The position numbers and the translations under genes are program-made. The notes under the pieces are model-generated. The model ran no database searches and was not told where the DNA came from. It saw only the letters and a list, made by a program, of their open reading frames with translations. Of a stretch of DNA of 64,000 nt, positions 23,401 through 34,286 are shown piece by piece. How positions within the stretch are numbered: the stretch's first letter is position 1; every line of letters begins with the position of its first letter. The stretch spans positions 124,001-188,000 of the forward strand of contig BDSI01000016.1 of NCBI GenBank assembly GCA_003117195.1, in the 5' to 3' direction. Source of the stretch: Eudorina sp. 2006-703-Eu-15 (Eukaryota; Chlorophyta; Chlorophyceae; Chlamydomonadales; Volvocaceae).

Positions 23401-26400
23401 GGGAGGGAGGGAGGAAGGGTGGGGGGTTATGGAGCGCTCTTGGCCATGGGGCGTCAGCGCACGAGGCGCTTCCGCCGACTGACTTGGGGGGGGGTGGGGT
23501 GGGGTGGGGTGGGGTGGGGTGGAAGGCTGTCGGAACGCAGGCGGCGAGGACCACCGAGGGATGCGCACTGCGGGGCGAGTGACGGAGTGACGTGAGTGAC
23601 GCACCGCTGTCGCCGCATCCACCGTTCCACCCCCAGATGCTTCTGGGTGTGCCAGGGTTCGTTCCTGGGTATGGGGTTTTTCTTTTCGTTGTACCCCACC
23701 CCACCCCACCCCACCCCACATGGACTTTAGCTCTAAGTGGCCGCAGCGCAACTTCAACTTGTCTGCCAATACACCACTTCACCCGCCCCTCCCCCACCCT
23801 CTAACCCCGCTTTACTCCCCAAACCTACCTCGCCCGGCACCTCAGGCGCCCCCGCACCGCGTGGAGGTGCTGGTGACCTGCTACTGCCTCATCGTTGACC
23901 GGGTCAACATGTGGACCATCCTGTACGGCATGGAGCCCCTGGAGCAGGCGCTGGCCATGTGGCGGCTGGGGCCAGCCAACCTGTTCGACAAGGCGCACCC
24001 CAGCGGTCAGTGACGAGTTGGTTGGGCGGTGGTGGTCAGGGCGACGACGGTTGAGAGTCAGTTGCTTTGCATCCGAATATCCGCGGGGCCACAAAGTACC
24101 GTTGTCTACAGTAGGCCCCGGAAGTGTGCACGCACGTGCGTGTTTTTTGTGTCAGTTGGGCGGACCACTCGAAATAGATTTATGCAGGCGTTTATCCCCC
24201 AACTTCCCCAACCGCCAACCGCCAGGTCACTACGTGCTGGACCTGACCAACCCGCACCACGAGTCGGTCGCCCGCAAGCTGGTGGACCTGGCCATGGCCT
24301 CCACCGACCTGCCCAACTTTTGGAACCTGCGGCTCAACGGCGTGAAGCGCAGCGTGATCGAGAACAGGAATATGTGGGGCGCGTTCATGGCGGAGACGCA
24401 GACGCCCTTCATGGAGTTTGACTTCATCGGCCCGGATGGCTGGGAGGTGCTGGGCCGAGCCAAGGCCGAGGTGGAGGTGCTGGGGCCAGGTAGGGGCGCG
24501 GCGCGGTGGGGCGGGGTGGGGTGGGCCAGGGGGGTAGGGCAGGGGGCCAGGGTAGGAGCAGCGCAAGGGGGCGGGGAAGGGGCAGGGTAAAGGGGGGGGG
24601 CGGTGCGGTTCCCGGGGCTGCAGTGGACGTGTAAGGTGAAAGAAACCCCGCGCCACCGTCGGGTTCCCGGTGTGTTTGTCGTACCGTACCGTACCGTACC
24701 GTACCGTACCGTACCTCCGGTCGGTTGCCGTGCCTTCCTCTGCGGCTCCCACATTTTGCCCGTCTCTTAACCCCGAACCCGAGCACACCCCACCCCATCA
24801 TCGTTTTCAGATTTTTCACCCGCTATACCCGTGCTCCCTCCAAAACCTCCTACACCACCGACACCTCCTCCTCAACCTCTCATCAATCTCCGAGACCTCT
24901 TGTGAACACCCCTAAACACCCTCCTCCTCACCCCTCCTCCTCCTCTTCACCCCCCGGCCTCCCCCAATAGGCGACCGATTGGAACTGCGGACCCGCCAGG
25001 CCCGTCGTCTCGAGCTGTCCCGCACTCGCGCCATGTACGCCTACTACGAGGACGGCAGCGGGTGGCAGCGGCCGCCCTGGCAGAACCGCCAGCTGCTGAT
25101 GAGGGCGCTGGCGGACAAGGCGCCCTGGCAGGCGGCGTGGGACCGCATGGCGCGTATGCTGCTGAGGTGGGTGGGGGGCTGGGTGGGTGGGTGGGTGGGT
25201 CGGTGGGTGGGTCGGAGGGTCGGTCGGTCGGTGGGTTGGTGGCCGGGTACGGGGGCGAGTTGATGGATAGGTGGGGTGGACGGATGGATGGACGGATCCG
25301 TTTGTGGTGCCTTTCTCGTCGATGTCAGCGGTCAGAGGAGCAGACCGCCGCACCGCACCGCACACCTGACGGACAGGGGCCACGTGGCGGCGGCGACCCG
25401 TCGGGTTCGGGTCCGGCAACAGCAGGGGCTGCATTGCTTTCGGTATACCCTACTGTCAGTCAGGCTACCAAGCGGCAGACCCGTACCGTACCGCACCGTA
25501 CCACATGCCGTAGAGCCGTACATGTAAGTATTAATGTATCGAGGCCGGACCACGGGCCGCGGTTCACGGGATTCGATCCAGTGCCCCTCGGCCCCCTCGA
25601 TCTCCTGGCCCCCGAACCTTTTGGTTCTCCACACGCTTAACTCCCAACGTTTAACGGCCAACGGCCAAACCCTACGCAGGTCCGAGCTGCGGCGCGGGGG
25701 TATGGACGGCGACAGTCCCCTGGAGGATGCGTTCTACACGGCCACTGCGGGGGAGGACGCCATGACCCTGGAGCAGTTCGAGTCGCTGCTCCGAGACTGG
25801 GGGTACAACCGGTGGGTCGGTTGGGGGCTGTGTTGGGGTGGGTGGGCTGGGGTGGGGTGGGGCAGAGGTGATGGCTGGTCCGTTTCCGCGGGGATTTCCG
25901 TGGAAAGCAGAACCGCTCACCGTGCCTGGTTGCGGTGGTTGTGGTTGTGGCGGTTGCGGTGGTTGTGGTTGTGGTTGTGGCGGTTGTGGTGGTCGGGAGG
26001 TGCGTTTCAGGTTGTGGCTCTTCGCCTGCGGCCGCGCGCAAATGTCGGGCCTCCATCTGCCTATGTCCCCACTGTCGTCCCCACGTTCTGACTCTAAGGG
26101 TTGACCGTTATGTCGGTTTCCCTTACCGTTATCGTTGCCGTACAGTTTGGAGTCGAGCTACATGTGCGATCTGTTCGACGCGGAGGCTCGTCCAGCCAAC
26201 GCCAAGGACGGCCCCGCCTACAAACCTTACCCAGTCAAGCCCGCCTCGCCCGGCGGCGGCGACGGCAGCCCGCCGCCCGCGCCGCCCGCCGCCGCCGGGC
26301 CCCTCTCCAGTCCCATGGGTCGCTCCATGGCGCAACGCGACCGCGCCGGCCGCCAGCAGTCCCAGCTGGCCGCCGCGATGGCGCTTGCGGCGTCCTCGTC

Positions 26401-26731
26401 GGCGTTCGCGTCGTCGACGCCGCCGTCGTACGACAGCCCGAGCCCGTCGCGTGGCCGGCCCGGGGGCGTGACGCTCGCCGACGGGCCGCAGCGCTCCGGC
26501 TCTCATTCGCTGCAGCAGGCGCAGCAGCTGCTACAGCTGCAGCAGCAGCAGCAGCAGCAGCAGATGGTGCCGAACCTGGTGGTGGAGTTCCCGACCTTTG
26601 TGAAGCTCGTCCTCCGGGAGCCCCCCAGGGTGCTGCGGACGCTGCACAACGCCAACGCGGCGGTGGTGGACGGGATGGAGCTGGCCGTGCGGCCGTCGCG
26701 GAAGAACGGTCCCAGTCGAGGTGGCCGGTAG
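11443..26731 (+). CDS. Large LRR protein with duplicated DUF4476-like/'GHY' modules (22 exons, 1972 aa)
   Basis: Exons: 11443-11767, 12185-12971, 13430-14270, 14834-14990, 15536-15585, 16001-16144, 16637-17145, 17681-17879, 18158-18367, 18606-18809, 19280-19396, 19927-20150, 20597-20747, 21083-21279, 22055-22223, 22545-22694, 23164-23310, 23846-24005, 24226-24489, 24971-25166, 25680-25811, 26146-26731. They sum to 5919 nt, exactly 1972 codons plus TAG, with every phase matching. Residues 1-650 are largely Ala/Gly/Gln low complexity. Residues about 745-1180 hold ribonuclease-inhibitor-type LRRs (LTSLDLTNTRMG, LEALILNGNSVGDDGARFL), broken by a low-complexity insert (exon at 16637). Residues about 1265-1370 and 1510-1575 resemble DUF4476; each is followed by a GHYxLxL...W...FDY/F module. 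The C-terminus has a polyQ run. No transmembrane segment is evident. A scaffold role is inferred from the LRRs only. Confidence 0.85.
12091..12150. repeat. 10-bp tandem repeat in intron 1 of the LRR gene
   Basis: Six perfect copies of TCCTCACCCT lie in the intron between 11768 and 12184, close to the acceptor, where they act as a long pyrimidine-rich tract. Confidence 0.9.
13061..13105 (-). repeat. Dispersed intronic repeat, family 2 (inverted copy)
   Basis: Read on the minus strand this matches the motif at 15841 and 19821: a CAG-rich start, a TGT(C/A)TACC block and ATTTCCTGTACC. It lies in the intron 12972-13429. Confidence 0.5.
15841..15890 (+). repeat. Dispersed intronic repeat, family 2
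   Basis: CAGCAGCGCAGCTTGAATAT followed by GTCTACCGATTTCCTGTACC. Close copies occur at 19821-19865 and, shorter, at 19756-19793. All lie in introns of the LRR gene, upstream of a C-rich tract and the 3' splice site. Confidence 0.6.
16331..16367 (+). repeat. Dispersed intronic repeat, family 1 (diverged copy)
   Basis: GTGTCAATAAAGACAACGAA and the bases after it match the copies at 19176 and 21301. It lies in the intron 16145-16636. Confidence 0.6.
19176..19226 (+). repeat. Dispersed intronic repeat, family 1
   Basis: TTTTTGTCAATAAGGACAGC, then GAAACCGCAAAAGAGCAACA. The inverted copy at 21301-21353 differs at about two of the first 45 positions, which is very close for intronic sequence. Confidence 0.75.
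19756..19865 (+). repeat. Two tandem-like copies of intronic repeat family 2
   Basis: Two related blocks (19756-19793 and 19821-19865) each start with AGCAGCAG, contain GTGCAGTATAAATAT and end in C-rich DNA; the second carries the full CTACCGATTTCCTG end. They lie just upstream of the acceptor at 19926. Confidence 0.6.
21301..21353 (-). repeat. Dispersed intronic repeat, family 1 (inverted copy)
   Basis: The reverse complement matches 19176-19226 almost base for base. It lies in the intron 21280-22054. A shorter, weaker relative is seen at 62631-62662 in the WDTC1-like gene. Confidence 0.75.
24680..24716. repeat. (ACCGT)n microsatellite
   Basis: A short pure pentanucleotide run of about seven units in the intron 24490-24970 of the LRR gene. 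Confidence 0.9.
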
Positions 26732-29226
26732 AGGGCTGCCCACGCACCTGCCTACCAATAACCAACGAACCTAACCAACCTAACCAACCAACGAACGTTC
26801 TTTCCGTCGGTATACTTACCTACGTACCTACCTACCTACCTATCTACCTACATACCTACGTACCTGCTTGTCCGCCTGCCTACCGTGTCAGGACTTCATA
26901 CGGTGACAGGGCTGGGGGTTACTAATAAGGATGAAGCAGACCGGCGCGGCGGCGGAGGCGAACGGGGAGGCAGAGGAAATCCGGATGCGGGCGGCAGTCT
27001 GGGGGCGTCGGTGTGTGGCGGCGGAGGGCCTATGCAAAGGCCCCCGAATGGCCGAACGAGACCTCTAGAGAGCGATGGAGGTTGCGACGGGTCTGGGGTT
27101 TGTACATAAATCCAACAACCGGTAATCCGGGGCAGCCGGTCGGGAGAAGAGGGCAGCCGATTGTCACTGCGCAGAAGCGCGGCGAGTACCCCGGTTGGGA
27201 CGGTTGCGGCACACATGACCGGGCTGTGTGCGGTGGGGAAAAGGGAGAGGGCAAAAGGCTTTGTTTATGTGATCCTGGGAGCAACAAACAGAGGCAGTGA
27301 AATCTATTCCGTTACCCAGCTACCTCCCAGTAGGTTTCCTCTTTGTCGTACATACGGGTTGGGGTTCGTCTTCTGACTTCTGAATGTCCGCGAGGACAGC
27401 GCCGCAGGGCGTACGGCTCTGTTGACTCTCCTTGGGCATGGGTTGTTTGTTGTTTCATGACCGTGTTGTTCCTACCGTACTTCATCACTTGAGGCGCGTG
27501 TCGACCCGCTGTGTGCAGAGGCGGAATCGGCGGCCCCGAGCATGCCGGCCCCCGCCGCGGGGCTGTCCGAATCCGAGCACGTGTGCCGCAGTCTGAAACG
27601 TGTGTTGTGTACAGCTGTACAGCAGCGAGTGCTGTACCGTACGGAACGCGGGCGTCGTGCTCGCAATCGCGAAGCGCAGAATTGACATGCGCAGACTTGA
27701 CTTGCGATCCCACGGAGCTCCGCCCTTGTACCTACGTACGTACCCACCGGCCCTGGAGCGGCGCAACACGCCTGCAGCTCGCCTGCAGCGCAACAAGCGA
27801 GTCCAATATATGATTTGGGCGATTGGCACCTCGTTCGGTGCCCAAGCGCCGCGGCAGCCTCCCACCACACACAGATACAACCACCGCCCACCAATGTCCG
27901 TATGACAATTGACAATCAAACGACCTAACGGACAATTGCACCTCGAAGAGCCTGTATAAGGCCACTGCCCGCTTTCCTACCTCCTCTGCCCCCCCAACTG
28001 TCAATCAAGGCCCCGCGCTGCCCCCCACCTGCTTGCCCAGACATACCGTACATCGATCGTCAATGGTGAGCTGGCGGTCGGCTGTGACTTCTGTTCGGGC
28101 TCAATACTCCCTTCTTGCTAGGTTGCAAGAATGACCAATTGGCGTTGATATAGCAAACGATATTATGAAAATACAGCTCCCGGCAATTCAAATTCGTGAA
28201 TTCTTCTTAAAAATGTCCAGCGGCCTACGGCCGCTGTAATTGCTGTATACAGCCACCATATAGCAGTAAATTACTAGAGATACAGCACCCTATAATTTGC
28301 GCAAATTGCCGCCCCGCCCGCAATCCCGATGGCCACGCCGCCTGGGCCTCCGCCCCTCCCTCCCTCCCTCCCTCCCTTGTCAGGCACCGTTGGTGCTTTG
28401 TCCCGTTGCGGTTCCCGAGCAGGTTGGTTGGTTATGACGTACTGGTGGTTGTACGGCAGGCGATCGTACGGTCGTTTGGGCTGCTATATATGTGGCAACG
28501 CGAGCGAAGCTCGACGTTGTTCTCTTTCTCTCCAAGACCGAAGCGTGAGCTCATTGCCTTGCTTCTGAGCGATAGAGACAGCCACGGGTCATGTCACGTT
28601 ACAGGATAAGAGGAGGGACCAGTCGCCGTCCCTGAACGGCGCGGCGATGCCTGGCATTCAGCACAGCTACTGTCAGCAATGTCAGCAATGGCGGTGTGTC
28701 TCGCTTGCGCGGGCAGGACCCGTTGCAGGTAGGGAATCCGGTGGTAGGCTTTCGCGAGCCTATGCTCCGTGACTCCTCAGCTAGGGCAGCGGACAAACAG
28801 GGCTGAGCGAGCAACCCGTGCCGAAACCTCATTGGGGCCTGACACCCTCCCTCCCTCCCTCGACACGACGGACCCCTCACCTCAACCCGTAACGTGGACA
28901 CTCCACCCCGCCCTGCCCCGCCTGGCCTCCGGGTAACCCAGCACCTGCACCCGCACCCTCAACCTCACCCGCGCTCGGACGACTCCGGTCGGTACCCCGC
29001 CGCCATCACACCGCCGGCCGGGCACCGCACCTCAGCGTTGACACACCCCCCGAGTGTGTGAGTGCGTTTACACACACCCCGGGTCTCTTCTCTAAACACA
29101 CACCGAGCATCCGTATCCGTAGGGGTCAAGATGCGCCGCGGCAACTCAACGCACCCGTGGGGTTGCAGACGGGCGGGGTCCAGGGCGACGTGATTCATAA
29201 GAGGGGGTAGCCGGCCACAGCGCCGC
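26732..29226. other. Intergenic stretch with simple repeats and an AT-rich patch
   Basis: Just after the LRR gene there is a (CTAC)n-like run (about 26800-26880). At 28130-28310 the DNA turns AT-rich and contains a small hairpin, AGCGGCC-TAC-GGCCGCT at about 28213-28229, followed by TGTAA, the usual algal poly(A) signal on the plus strand. I see no coding frame I would defend. Confidence 0.4.
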
Positions 29227-29897
29227 CTACCCATGTAGCGCCGGCGCCGCCAGGCGCCGCAGCGCCGCCGTCACGTTCTTGCCGGCGCACTCGGGCAGGC
29301 GGCACACGAAGAAGATGGGCACCGCGGACGCCAGCGACAGCACGAAGCCGGCGCCCAGGGCCCCCAGCATCACATCGAAACAGACCTGGTCGTCCAGGTG
29401 CAGCTGCGTGCACAGCAGCCCCGCCACCTGGTTGAGTGCCAGGTTGATCAGCAGAGGCGCCATCAGACCCAGCACCGAGGGACACAGGATGCAGAACCAC
29501 AGCGGCGGCGCAGCGGCGAAGAGGGCGGGCAGCGCCAGCGCCAGCGCCGCGGCGGCGATGCGCGCGGCGGCGGCGGCAGCGCCGCCGCCGCTGGCTTCCA
29601 CGGCAAGGAAGCCCTCCGCATCGGTCGCGGGGAAGGTCACGTCGGAACTGGAACCGGTACTGGAAGATGAGGCGGCGGTGGCGGCGGTGGCGGCGGCGGC
29701 GCCGCCGCCGACTGGTGTGACGGCGGCCTCCAGGGAGGTCTGCTGACGTAAGGTGTCGGACATGAGGGAGAAGACGCGGGTGGCGAGCTCGCCTGCGATG
29801 TACGACACCTGCGGCATGTCCCCGCCCCATGTGTACGACACGAGCTTTCGGTCCAGCAGCAGCGCACCGGCGGAGGCGTCGAAGATGGCGTACGGAC
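29227..29897 (-). CDS. Last exon of an unrecognised membrane protein
   Basis: The minus-strand frame opens after a good acceptor (CCCTGGCAG) at 29898 and stops at 29227. It reads GPYAIFDASAGALLLDRKLV, an Ser/Thr/Ala linker, then hydrophobic segments ALALALPALFAA, WFCILCPSVLGLMAPLLINL and FDVMLGALGAGFVLSLASAV, so two to four membrane spans, and a short tail ECAGKNVTAALRRL. Codon use is GC-biased as in the other algal genes. The upstream exons should lie above 29960 but were not identified. The family is unknown; a transporter or receptor tail is possible. Confidence 0.5.
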
Positions 29898-29931
29898 CTG
29901 CCAGGGCAAAGATCGGGCGGGGGGTTATCAA

Positions 29932-32025
29932 ACAGTTTCTGGGGGTCCGACTATCATTGGGCTGGAGAATCGCGGTCGGGTGCGCGGAATCGAGTCATGG
30001 CGGTTTGGGGCGAGTTTGCGCTGGTCACAAGTGTGCTGCCACAGGCGCGCGGTGTGCGCTGTTGGCCTGGCAGTATCCAGCCCGCAAGGAAGGGGCCACG
30101 AACAGCAACCAGCACCCTCTCTCCACTGCCAAGGGATCCAGCAGGAGGGATGCAAGCGCACTGATGGCGGCCTGGCACCCATTCGCCAGCCGTATCAGTC
30201 CGACTCATACTCTTCTGCTTTCCAGCAACGCCTGCCACCAGCACCAACGTAACACCGTGAAACGTTGTCCTCCCACTCCCCTTTCCACAACACCAGACAA
30301 GGCTGCAGTGATTTGCTTCAGCCGCAGCCCATGCATTTTCCTCCAGGGCGGGTCCCCCCTTACAGCCGCGGGCACTGGAGCCGTGTACCTGTAGGAGGCA
30401 GGCCGCGTCGAGACGGCCGAGCGCCTCAGCAGCAAGGCTGGCGCCTGGGTGCCCCACCACGCCGGGACGTGTCGAACGGACCCCACAGGAGTTGAACCTG
30501 TGCTGAGCTTCCGCAAGAAGGTCCACTATGAACCCGCATAGCCACACCCGTTTCATGAAGGCACTATAACAAGGCAATGCGACAGCCAGCATGCATGGCT
30601 ATCCCGGCGGAAAGGTCACAGCCCACGGTCAACCGTGGGCCAGACGTGGTAGCCACAACGCAGACCCCTCCAACAAGTCGGCCGACACGCAAGGCGTGGC
30701 TCACAAACAGAGAATAGCTATAAACTCTAGAAGCCGCTATTTAAGGCCATCTAGCCACGCCGTTTTGGCGGCGGCTCGCCTCGGGCTGGAGGGGGCGGCG
30801 GCGTGAGGAAAGAGTGGGCTGGGAACGCAACCGCGGCGGCAAGGTTGGCTGGGGAGATGTGGCGGTGCTGCTCGCAGGCGGCTGCCGCGGAGGCGACGAA
30901 GAGGACGGCGGCAGGGGGCCGCCGTCCTCTTCGTCGGCCGGGATGCACTAGAGGAAACACGCAGCCTCTGGCCCGCACCGAGGCGCAAGACACGGTGCTA
31001 CGCCGGAACGTAGGCCTCTATCATTGTCCCCGTGCCTTCCAGTGACGACAAGACACACCGGTCACCGTTGTGGTCGCGTGGCCTGCCCAGTCGGCCTCAG
31101 AGCTTGCTGACGCCGACCGGGCTGGTGCTGTCCCTGCTACTCCCACTGCCGCCACAGCCGTTGCCGCCGCCACTGCTGCCCTTACCAGTGAGGACGACAG
31201 CGGTGCCGTCGTCACAGAGAGGAGTCAGTGCATGGCAGCACAGGCAACAAGCCGAGAGGGAGAGGCTGTGCCTGCGACGACACACACAGCCGGGGCAGCG
31301 TCAGACAGGGGCTGGGGACGGATCACCTGCGGCCAATCAAGCAGCTGCGGGAGAGAGCTGTGTCAGCCATGAGAAGCTGTTCCAGGCTTAGACAGCTGTG
31401 CTTGTGCGTGGCAGAGGAGGTCAGAAGGAGAAGGGGAGGCCAGGGATGCAACACTCGCTTTGCATGATCCAGGCGTACAAACGGCGTACCGATCATCCAT
31501 GTGTGCGTAGCTGCTGGCCACGCCGTTGCAAAAGATCGTCGTCGGCAACCGCATGCTATTCGCCGTTGCCGCGGTAAGGACGCTCTCCAATTGCTGCAGC
31601 TGCTAATACGTTGCCCTTTAGCAAGACAGCGCTATCAGCAAAAAGCAGTTGCTTTGCGGGATGCGCGATGCTTCGCGCAGCACAATAAGCACTGAAAGCT
31701 AGAGCGTTGCGTGAAGAAAAGTCGCGCTAATAATGTGTTGGGATGTAAGGAAGTAACAAGTAAGTTGTCACTACAGAAGGCTACGCTGTGCTTATGTTTG
31801 CGGCGTGCTCTGGCATGCAAAGCGCGGTCGGGGTCACGAGTGTAAGAGCTCGCGCGCACGGCACCAATCAGAAGTATAACATTACTAGTATTGTATACAG
31901 TTGCGAGCAGCGCAGAAACGATGCGTTCTGTGAAACCTCTATACAAGTCCAGGGAGGGGGGTCTAGCGGCAGGTCTGCATAGAGCAACATCCACTTTGCT
32001 ATGACATATTCACGTCTTCCATCGA
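29932..32025. other. Non-coding or unassigned stretch
   Basis: A minus-strand frame of 212 codons (29954-30592) is open but has no recognised motif and mixed codon use. From 31640 on, the GC content falls. A perfect 19-bp hairpin at 30894-30936 is listed separately. Confidence 0.35.
30894..30936. repeat. Perfect 19-bp inverted repeat (hairpin)
   Basis: Arms 30894-30912 and 30918-30936 are exact reverse complements (left arm CGACGAAGAGGACGGCGGC) around a 5-nt loop AGGGG. It lies outside any supported gene. Confidence 0.9.
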
Positions 32026-32319
32026 ATGCATCCTCTAAAACTTGACCTCTTGCGTGCCAGCAAGAACTTCAAGGCCTTACACCGCCAGCTGACTGAGCTG
32101 GGTTACGTGCCGGTGGAAGTCAGTTCAGACCAGCACGTCAAATACCATCACAGCAACGGCAAGGCTCAGTTTACGGCCTACAACTTGCAGAAAAGCGTCA
32201 ACGTCGCGGTCGCAATCTCTTCACATGATTACGAGAACCACATAAGGGTACAGAACTCCTGTTTAGTTGTAGCTGAGGGCATTAACGCTCCCGTCGTTTT
32301 CTTACGCACGCAGGAGTGA
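32026..32319 (+). CDS. HicA-like small protein (putative toxin partner)
   Basis: A 97-residue intronless ORF. The N-terminal half (FKALHRQLTELGYVPVEVSS then DQHVKYHHSNGKAQFTAYN) follows the HicA layout: a helix, a 'GY/GF' strand, then a His-containing strand next to a dipeptide-Gly turn and a second strand. HicA toxins are small dsRBD-fold RNases with a key His in that position. The C-terminus (VNVAVAISSHDYENH...) is longer than usual for HicA. The assignment rests largely on the HicB-like gene starting six bases after its stop. The resemblance is by eye and moderate; the ORF could instead be an unrelated small protein. Confidence 0.45.
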   Translation: MHPLKLDLLRASKNFKALHRQLTELGYVPVEVSSDQHVKYHHSNGKAQFTAYNLQKSVNVAVAISSHDYENHIRVQNSCLVVAEGINAPVVFLRTQE

Positions 32320-32324
32320 AGAGG

Positions 32325-32723
32325 ATGTCTCAGGAAAGCGCTAGTTCTTTCGGCAGCTCAGTGGAAGACTTCCAGGGCAAACGTTACTGGTCTTATGTAG
32401 TGAAGCCAACGGAGGACGATTGCCCATACAGCATTTGTTACGCGCAGTTCTCGTTTGGCATCGGGTGCGGGGACACCCTGCCGGAGGCTATGGCGGATGC
32501 CGAGTTCGTCCTTGCAACCGGCATGCAGCAACTGGCTGACGCTGGGGAGATTCTGCCAGAACCTGCATCCAAAGATAAGGCAAAGCAGTTGGCACAGGAG
32601 AAGCTGGCGGATGTGCACCTCACCGCCGACGATGTGGAGTGGCTCGAGATTGAGGTGAAGCCCGAGGTCATCAAGGACGTGAAGTGGTTTAAAATCGACG
32701 CAGTCATCGAGGGCGAGGCGTAG
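32325..32723 (+). CDS. HicB-like protein (putative antitoxin partner)
   Basis: A 132-residue ORF from the ATG at 32325; an in-frame GTG at 32316 overlaps the previous stop. Residues 15-75 match the HicB antitoxin fold: YWSYVVKPTEDDCPYSICYA as the first strands, a GxGxT turn (GIGCGDTLPEAMADAEFVLA) with the hallmark helix, and the closing GEILPEP, where HicB has G-x-IPEP. The C-terminal half is acidic and helical (KDKAKQLAQEKLADVHLTA...) in place of the DNA-binding helix-turn-helix or ribbon-helix-helix usual in HicB. AGGAG lies eight bases before the ATG, like a bacterial ribosome-binding site. Base composition is less GC-biased than in neighbouring exon-rich genes. Inferred origin: transfer from a bacterium or virus. 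Confidence 0.55.
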   Translation: MSQESASSFGSSVEDFQGKRYWSYVVKPTEDDCPYSICYAQFSFGIGCGDTLPEAMADAEFVLATGMQQLADAGEILPEPASKDKAKQLAQEKLADVHLTADDVEWLEIEVKPEVIKDVKWFKIDAVIEGEA

Positions 32724-34286
32724 AATGGCCCGCGCCCGAGGCAATCCTCCTCCGGGTCTGACTGGTGAAAGGGATTGCAAGGGCTGTACTTCCGCAGCGG
32801 GTAGGTCTAATTGAAACCCAAGTCGGTGGGCCAAAACGCCACCACTGGCGACTGTCTTGATGAGGCGACCGCGGGTCGGTACACATATCTCATCTCTTCT
32901 TTAAGCGACCTGCAAGAGAGCATCCTGTACGTGACTGCGTATGTGGAGGGGCAGCAGGTAGGTTACCGGGGATAGTGGCACGTCAGACGTCGTCGGCCAG
33001 CGAGGAAGGAGCGGGGATAAGTGGGCGTGGGAGAAGATGGGCGGTTGGGCGGGTGCAGATCGCCGCGAACACGCCAAAGTAGGTGGTCTTGTCTTGCTTC
33101 CTGCGACATTGAGATGGCACAAGTGCAATAAACTGTTTGTGAAGGTTTGTTGCAAAAGGCCCATGACCCAAATGGGAAGTAAGGACGGCCCCGAGTGGGG
33201 CACGGAGGAGGGTTATGGCGCCAATTGGCGGCTGACTGCACCGACCGGAGTTCAAGGGCCTGAATCCCGCTGTGCAGTCTACTTCCTGACATGCATTGCA
33301 TTGTTGCACTGGAACTGTCGTTGCGGGTTAAGAGTGGCGCGCTCTACTCGTACCAAACTCAACTGCGGCTGCCTTGTAACGCTTTTGCACCTTGTTCTGA
33401 GGCACAGCCGGGGTTGGCTCGGCCCTCGGCGACGAGCGGCTGACCCAGTCGCTTTGATTGCGATGCGACTGTGCAGGGTGATGGGCCTGTCGTACTGGAA
33501 GCAGTGGGTGACGAGCGCCTGCATGACCAGTCTCCCAAACCCACACTCCCGCAACCGTTTCGGTTGATGGACGAGTCTTGGCTGACGAGGGCGGCTCGCA
33601 TGAATCCAGGGACGCAGGGAGGTGCGGAGCCATAGAGGGTTCACAATGTTGGCCTGCACTGATGTTTGATAGGGCAACAGCTTGTAACACGACATCGTAC
33701 ATTATGTTGCGAAAACGCCACACAAGACGGCCAGGGTTCTTCAATGCCTTACATGTCTTGCCCGGTCTGGCGCTGGCCACGGAAGCTAACCCATTGTCAG
33801 GAGCAAAAAGCACTTCTGAAGCAGTCAGTCCAGAGGACCGAGGGGGGCAACTCAAAGCGAGACCTTATGACCGACTACAAACCCGGGCCTGGCCTGCCAG
33901 GGCCCGCGCCAGACCACCCTGATCGACAGCGGCGTGCTGTACATGGATCCGATGGCGGATAGCATCAGACTCCAGGCGGAAAGCCTGGAGCGGGGGGGGG
34001 GGGATTCTGCACGGAGCGATGAAATACGGCAGATGCTGACAGAGGGGCTCGAGTACCAGAGAGGGGCTCCTGCGTGGAGTGTCCACACACCACGAGTCCA
34101 AGGTGGGCCTCGCAGGAGGGGGGGTAATATGCTTGCACCCGCTCCACCCGCTACACCCTCCAGGGCCCATTTCTCGTGCAGGAGGAACCAGGGGGGGGGC
34201 GGCCGAAACAGTATTGGATGGCCGCCATCCCATCATGGAAAACGACAGCGTTGCGAACCCAGACACGGCAGGGAGAGTCTCCCACT
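32724..34286. other. Unassigned stretch after the HicA/B-like pair
   Basis: Frames of 100-175 codons are open on both strands, but none has a recognisable motif, start context or partner. I make no gene call here. Confidence 0.4.

Noticed and set aside
32247..32313. Intron joining the HicA-like and HicB-like ORFs
   Set aside because: A GTACAG...GCACGCAG pair exists, but removing it leaves an in-frame TGA, so it does not fuse the two frames.
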